DNA of 17,045 nt. It comes from RGIG4608 sp045635885. Lineage in GTDB: Bacteria; Bacillota; Clostridia; Oscillospirales; CAG-272. Location of the stretch: the NCBI GenBank assembly GCA_045635885.1, contig JAZTWO010000078.1, positions 1 to 17,045 of the forward strand. The letters run 5' to 3'. The position numbers and the translations under genes are program-made. Numbering within the stretch: the stretch's first letter is position 1; each line of letters starts with the position of its first letter. Of this stretch, positions 13,542 through 17,045 are shown piece by piece. The notes beneath the pieces were generated by a model. The model saw nothing but the letters and a program-made list of their open reading frames with translations, was not told the DNA's origin and ran no database searches.

Positions 13542-16040
13542 ATGAAAGAAAAGATTATTAAATGGTTGCCATTGGTACTTTCTATTGTTTGCATTATAAC
13601 AGTAGTTATTGGCTTGTGCATTGAAGCAAAGCCCGGCGAAAACGGTATTGATGGCAAGGATGGAATTGATGGTATAAACGGAAAGTCCGCTTATGAATTA
13701 GCAGTGCAAAACGGATTTAAAGGTACTGAAGCTGAGTGGTTGCAATCACTCATACCCAATGATGGTATAGATGGCATAGATGGTACAAATGGTAAATCCG
13801 CTTATGAACTCGCAGTTGAAAATGGTTATACAGGAACTCTTGGCGAGTGGCTCGCATCCCTTGTTGGTGCTAACGGTGCAAATGGTGATAAGGGTGAAAC
13901 CGGTGCAGATGGCAAGTCCGCATATGACCTTGCAGTTGAAAAAGGATACCAAGGCACACTTGAGCAGTGGCTTACTTCACTTGTTGGCGCAAAGGGCGAA
14001 ACAGGCGCTGCAGGCGATAAAGGTGACAAGGGTGACAAGGGCGATAAAGGCGATAAGGGCGACAAAGGTGACACAGGCGCTGCCGGCGACAAAGGCGACA
14101 AGGGCGACAAGGGTGACACAGGTGTTGGCATTGCCTCAATCGTAATCGACGCAGACGGTAACACAGTTATTACATATACTGACGGTAGAGTTGAAGTTGT
14201 TTCACATACTTGGCAAGTTTGGGAATATTTGAAAAGTCCCACTTATCAAGAAGAAGGATTGGTAATTTATCGTTGTTCTGAATGTGGATTTCTTAGGGTA
14301 GCTTCTATACCTGCTATTACCATTGAAACATTGAATTATGTGGTCGCATCCTCTGAAAACTTTGAGGTTACCGCTTCAATGATGGAATACTATGTAAATT
14401 CATTTTATCAAAATTGGTTCAATCAGTATTACTACTATATTCTTTTAGGATATATCCAATTTGACCACAATATACCTTGGAGTGAACAATATACAATGGA
14501 CGGTCAAACCACATATTATGACTATTTTATAAACGGTACAAAGGATATGGTTGAGGGTTATCTCAAATATTGTGAGGCATCAAAAAATATAGGTATTGAT
14601 TATGAATCTCTTGAAAAAGAGGCAAAAGAACATGTGGATTCAAGCATTCAAATGATTTATTCGTCTGCCGAAGAAAGCGGTATGGAACCTGAATGGTATA
14701 TTCGCAGCACGTTTGGCGAGCATGTGGATGAAGAAAATCTTCGTGAGGCGCTTACTATTGAATATATAGCCGGTGCATGCTATGAAATAATGAGAGAAAA
14801 TATAAAAGATTCTATTACCGAAAAACGTGAGGATGAATATTTTAAAGATAATCTTTCCTCGTTCGTTTTTGCAGAATATATTATGTTTAATATCTCATCT
14901 ACTGTTGAACCTGACAGAGTAGATCCTAAAAAATATGAGCTTGGTGAAGACGATCCTGCCTATAAGGCGGCGGTGGCTGAAGCGGCGGCAAAAGCCAAGG
15001 TGGAAAACGAATTTAATAAAATTCGTGACAAGGAAATCATAGATAAACTTGCAACTGCTAAGAATTATGAAGAATTTGTTAGAATGCTTCTTGAATACAA
15101 GTATGACGAAGTATTTTCAAATACATATGCTTCATTAGTTAAGAGCTTTTCATCCGTAGATAAGCCCAGACAAGAAGAGCTTGATGAATTTAAAAACTTA
15201 ATAAAGGAAGATTGCATAAATGCGGTTTTGCTTGGACATTTAAATATTGAAATAGAGTTTGAAAATGATGGAACTAAATGGGGATTTGCAAAAATGCAAT
15301 TTCCTGAACAATTGATTTCAAATCTTAAAAGAGTTATTAAGGATAGCACAAAGAAAGTTTCTTACACACTTGAAACTGATCTTGGAAGATTCTTCTTTGG
15401 TGGTGTTAAGGCAGAATACGGAATTGAGTATGGTGAAGACGAAGATAATAACGGTAGAAGTGCCGAAAAGTTTGAAATGTTCTTTGAAGACAAGGAAATG
15501 AGAGAGGCGGAACGAGCTGCAGGTAAGTATGCATTTTCTCTCTGCTTCGTAACAAAACCCGCTTACAGAGATGATTATAAGCTTCGAAACGTTGGGCACA
15601 TTTTATTTAAGGTTGACAAAGCTATAGCAACCGATCCTGCGGTTTCTTATAAGACGGAAGAAGAAGCTAAGGCGGCTGCACAAATTCTTTTGGCCGAAAT
15701 TATGGAACAGGCAATTGACGGAAAGATCTCTAAAGAAGTATTTGAAGAATTTGGTGCTATGACACACGATACAAATATATTCTATGAAAATGTTGCCATT
15801 GGAGTTATGATAGAACCTTTTGAACAGTGGCTCTTTGAGGCGAATGTTGAGGGTGAAGTTGGACTTATTCTTACAACTTACGGTTGGCACATTATGTACT
15901 ATGAAGGCGAATCTGACGAGATAGCGTGGAGATATTTGGCTCATGATGCTGCTACAAATGAGGATTTCAATACTTGGTTTGAAAATCTTGATTATAACGT
16001 GACATTTGAAGATTCATTTTTTGAAGAGTATTTTGATTAA
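13542..16040 (+). CDS. Membrane-anchored collagen-like protein with C-terminal PpiC/PrsA-type foldase region
   Basis: The 832-residue protein has an unusual order of parts. A hydrophobic segment (about 5-26) forms an anchor; its Cys is preceded by Leu, so it is not a normal lipobox. Gly-X-Y collagen-like sequence runs from about 32 to 193, broken by three copies of a KSAYELAV...EWL.SL module about 39 residues apart and ending in 12 Gly-Asp-Lys type triplets. Next come a GIASIVIDADG...YTDGRVEVV strand pair, an HTW...EEG...CSECG module (222-249), a long helical region from about 263 like the N-terminal chaperone part of clostridial SurA/PrsA-like proteins, and a parvulin-like domain at about 683-790 (VGHILFKV ... 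YGWHIMYY). It probably stands out from the membrane and assists folding of exported proteins; that role and catalytic activity are inferred. The ATG at 13542 follows AAAGGA. A GTG at 13488 overlaps the promoter and is rejected. Confidence 0.8.
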   Translation: MKEKIIKWLPLVLSIVCIITVVIGLCIEAKPGENGIDGKDGIDGINGKSAYELAVQNGFKGTEAEWLQSLIPNDGIDGIDGTNGKSAYELAVENGYTGTLGEWLASLVGANGANGDKGETGADGKSAYDLAVEKGYQGTLEQWLTSLVGAKGETGAAGDKGDKGDKGDKGDKGDKGDTGAAGDKGDKGDKGDTGVGIASIVIDADGNTVITYTDGRVEVVSHTWQVWEYLKSPTYQEEGLVIYRCSECGFLRVASIPAITIETLNYVVASSENFEVTASMMEYYVNSFYQNWFNQYYYYILLGYIQFDHNIPWSEQYTMDGQTTYYDYFINGTKDMVEGYLKYCEASKNIGIDYESLEKEAKEHVDSSIQMIYSSAEESGMEPEWYIRSTFGEHVDEENLREALTIEYIAGACYEIMRENIKDSITEKREDEYFKDNLSSFVFAEYIMFNISSTVEPDRVDPKKYELGEDDPAYKAAVAEAAAKAKVENEFNKIRDKEIIDKLATAKNYEEFVRMLLEYKYDEVFSNTYASLVKSFSSVDKPRQEELDEFKNLIKEDCINAVLLGHLNIEIEFENDGTKWGFAKMQFPEQLISNLKRVIKDSTKKVSYTLETDLGRFFFGGVKAEYGIEYGEDEDNNGRSAEKFEMFFEDKEMREAERAAGKYAFSLCFVTKPAYRDDYKLRNVGHILFKVDKAIATDPAVSYKTEEEAKAAAQILLAEIMEQAIDGKISKEVFEEFGAMTHDTNIFYENVAIGVMIEPFEQWLFEANVEGEVGLILTTYGWHIMYYEGESDEIAWRYLAHDAATNEDFNTWFENLDYNVTFEDSFFEEYFD
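14013..14120 (+). repeat. 9-bp tandem repeat encoding 12 collagen-like triplets
   Basis: Twelve in-frame 9-base units read GGY GAY AAR with a few ACA or GCT variants. They encode GDK six times, GDT, GAA, GDK three times and GDT. Third-codon bases vary freely between units, so the protein repeat is kept while the DNA repeat has drifted. It can still change length by slippage without losing frame. Confidence 0.9.
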
Positions 16041-16059
16041 TTGGCTATAAAATTTAATG

Positions 16060-16085
16060 CGGCGAGGAATTTTCCTCGCCGTTTT
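16060..16085 (+). terminator. Intrinsic terminator of the collagen-like foldase gene
   Basis: A perfect 10-bp GC-rich stem, CGGCGAGGAA (16060-16069) and TTCCTCGCCG (16072-16081), is followed by TTTT. It starts 20 bases after the stop codon. The minimal two-base loop would open slightly in practice. Confidence 0.88.
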
Positions 16086-16097
16086 GATTTTCCTGTC

Positions 16098-16126
16098 TTG
16101 ACAAACTGTGTTAAAAGTGCTAAACT
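16098..16126 (+). promoter_or_regulatory. Promoter of the SDR reductase gene
   Basis: Perfect TTGACA at 16098-16103, a 17-bp spacer and TAAACT at 16121-16126, with TGC just before the -10 box giving an extended -10. The weaker -10 is probably offset by the other two elements. Confidence 0.65.
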
Positions 16127-16157
16127 ATATCCAATACACAAAAAAGGTGGTATTTAG

Positions 16158-16874
16158 ATGAAAAACGTTCTTATAACAGGGGGATCCCGTGGCATTGGGC
16201 GTGCCTGTGTTGAGAAATTTGTTCGTGAGGGTTACACAGTTTCCTTCATATATAATAATAGCGACTCTGCGGCGACTGAACTTTCTGCCTTGAGTGGCGC
16301 ATTTGCGATTAAGGCGGATATTTCAAATCCAAAGCAGGCGAGCGAGGCGGTTGCATCTGCAATTTCTCAAATGGGAGGGGTTGATATTCTCATTAATAAC
16401 GCGGGAATATCTCTCATTAAACTTTTTACTGAAACATCTGACGAGGAATATTATAATATAATGAATACAAATCTCGGTGGAACGTTTTTTGTTACCAGAG
16501 AGGTTTCCAAGAATATGATTTCAAATCATTTCGGAAGAATTGTGAATATCGGCTCTATGTGGGGAAAAACGGGGGCGTCCTGTGAGGTGGCTTATTCTGC
16601 TTCAAAGGCGGCAATCGAGGGATTTACAAAATCTCTTGCAAAAGAGCTTGGGCTTTCGGGAATAACAGTGAACTGCATTGAACCCGGTGTTATTAATACC
16701 GAGATGAATGCTGAACTTGACAAAAACACTCTTTTGGAACTTTGTGATGAAACACCTGTGGGCAAAATTGGTGATGCGAGCGAGCTTGCGGAGTTTATTT
16801 ACCTTATTGTAACCGAAAAAAGTGGATTTTTAACCGGTCAAATCATTGGTTTTGACGGCGGATTCGCAATATAA
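16158..16874 (+). CDS. SDR-family oxidoreductase (FabG-like; possible EF-P 5-aminopentanone reductase)
   Basis: The 238-residue protein is a classical short-chain dehydrogenase, cytoplasmic and probably NADPH-dependent. The cofactor motif TGGSRGIG is at residues 7-14, NNAG at 80-83, the structural Asn at 105, and the catalytic Ser133, Tyr146 and Lys150 (YSASK) are all present. The PG motif (EPGVINTEMN) and C-terminal FDGGF also fit. FabG of fatty-acid synthesis is one option. However, the SMWGKTGASCEVAYSASK stretch resembles the YmfI group, which reduces the 5-aminopentanone modification on elongation factor P; that match is from memory. No fatty-acid genes or efp are adjacent to decide. AAGGTGG (16144-16150) lies seven bases before the ATG. 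It appears monocistronic, and no strong terminator follows. Confidence 0.85.
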   Translation: MKNVLITGGSRGIGRACVEKFVREGYTVSFIYNNSDSAATELSALSGAFAIKADISNPKQASEAVASAISQMGGVDILINNAGISLIKLFTETSDEEYYNIMNTNLGGTFFVTREVSKNMISNHFGRIVNIGSMWGKTGASCEVAYSASKAAIEGFTKSLAKELGLSGITVNCIEPGVINTEMNAELDKNTLLELCDETPVGKIGDASELAEFIYLIVTEKSGFLTGQIIGFDGGFAI

Positions 16875-16914
16875 AACTTTTTGAAAAAAATTTAAACTTT
16901 TTTTAAAAAAGGTA

Positions 16915-16943
16915 TTGACAATTGATAAGTAATGTGGTAATAT
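16915..16943 (+). promoter_or_regulatory. Upstream promoter of a tandem pair at the right edge
   Basis: Perfect TTGACA at 16915-16920, a 17-bp spacer and TAATAT at 16938-16943 with TGG just before it (extended -10). It is preceded by a run of A and T tracts (16880-16910) like an UP element. Confidence 0.7.
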
Positions 16944-17010
16944 AACAAGGTCGCGAATACGGGGGCAGAAAAAAGGCCGAAAAAAGTTCAAAAAAAGTTT
17001 AAAAAAGTAC

Positions 17011-17040
17011 TTGACAAACGACATGTATTTGTGATATAAT
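17011..17040 (+). promoter_or_regulatory. Downstream promoter of the tandem pair at the right edge
   Basis: Perfect TTGACA at 17011-17016, an 18-bp spacer and perfect TATAAT at 17035-17040, with TGTGA before the -10. A-tracts spaced about ten bases apart lie directly upstream. The transcript starts at or beyond the window end, so the served gene is not visible; an rRNA operon or another highly expressed gene is likely by analogy. Confidence 0.75.
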
Positions 17041-17045
17041 AACGA

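Noticed and set aside
13781..14120. CRISPR array in the repetitive region
   Set aside because: The repeats are in-frame 9-bp and 117-bp coding units without unique spacers of constant length.
13826..14242. Minus-strand frame of 138 residues rich in Ser-Pro-Leu repeats opposite the collagen tract
   Set aside because: The repetitive protein is simply the antisense reading of the GGY GAY AAR tandem repeat; there is no promoter or ribosome site for it.
16875..16910. Terminator for the SDR gene in the A/T tracts
   Set aside because: Only weak A-T pairing is possible and there is no GC stem; the tracts look more like promoter upstream elements.

Overview
The window looks like chromosome of an AT-rich, Gram-positive Firmicute, most likely an uncultured gut Clostridia member. 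Supporting signs are strong A-rich Shine-Dalgarno sites, sigma-A type promoters with 17-18 bp spacing, a tRNA with encoded CCA, and surface proteins carrying BspA-type leucine-rich repeats, collagen-like Gly-X-Y stretches and a Clostridia-style PrsA/PpiC foldase. All recognisable genes lie on the + strand. I see no phage, integrase, CRISPR array or toxin-antitoxin pair.

Layout: (1) 1-1680: queA (tRNA queuosine synthesis), flanked by two diverged copies of one structured non-coding repeat in opposite orientation. (2) 1714-2166: a HIT-family nucleotide-binding protein. (3) 2208-2429: a 222 bp MITE-like palindromic element with 25 bp imperfect terminal inverted repeats. (4) 2493-7298: a tight operon of an APH-like kinase, type I asparaginase, an RsuA-type pseudouridine synthase and the Tex RNA-binding protein, closed by a strong terminator. 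(5) 7434-7509: tRNA-Lys(UUU) with its own promoter and terminator and an odd C3-A70 acceptor mismatch. (6) 7659-8666: a membrane-anchored BspA-like LRR protein. (7) 8836-10795: pyruvate kinase and an ADP-ribose pyrophosphatase of the Nudix family, then a hairpin and polA (10843-13413). (8) 13542-16040: a membrane-anchored protein joining a collagen-like stalk to a parvulin-type foldase region. (9) 16158-16874: an SDR reductase resembling the EF-P 5-aminopentanone reductase (YmfI) group. (10) 16875-17045: two tandem strong promoters with A-tract upstream sequences firing out of the window, as seen before rRNA operons or other highly expressed genes.

Most genes are housekeeping: tRNA and rRNA modification, central carbon metabolism, DNA repair and nucleotide clean-up. 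The accessory flavour comes from the two envelope proteins, which share a small H-W-EEG-CxCG module, and from the non-coding repeats. The most notable items are the collagen-foldase fusion, the paired structured repeats around queA, the MITE-like element and the tandem promoter module at the right edge. All family calls were made by reading motifs; no database search was run.
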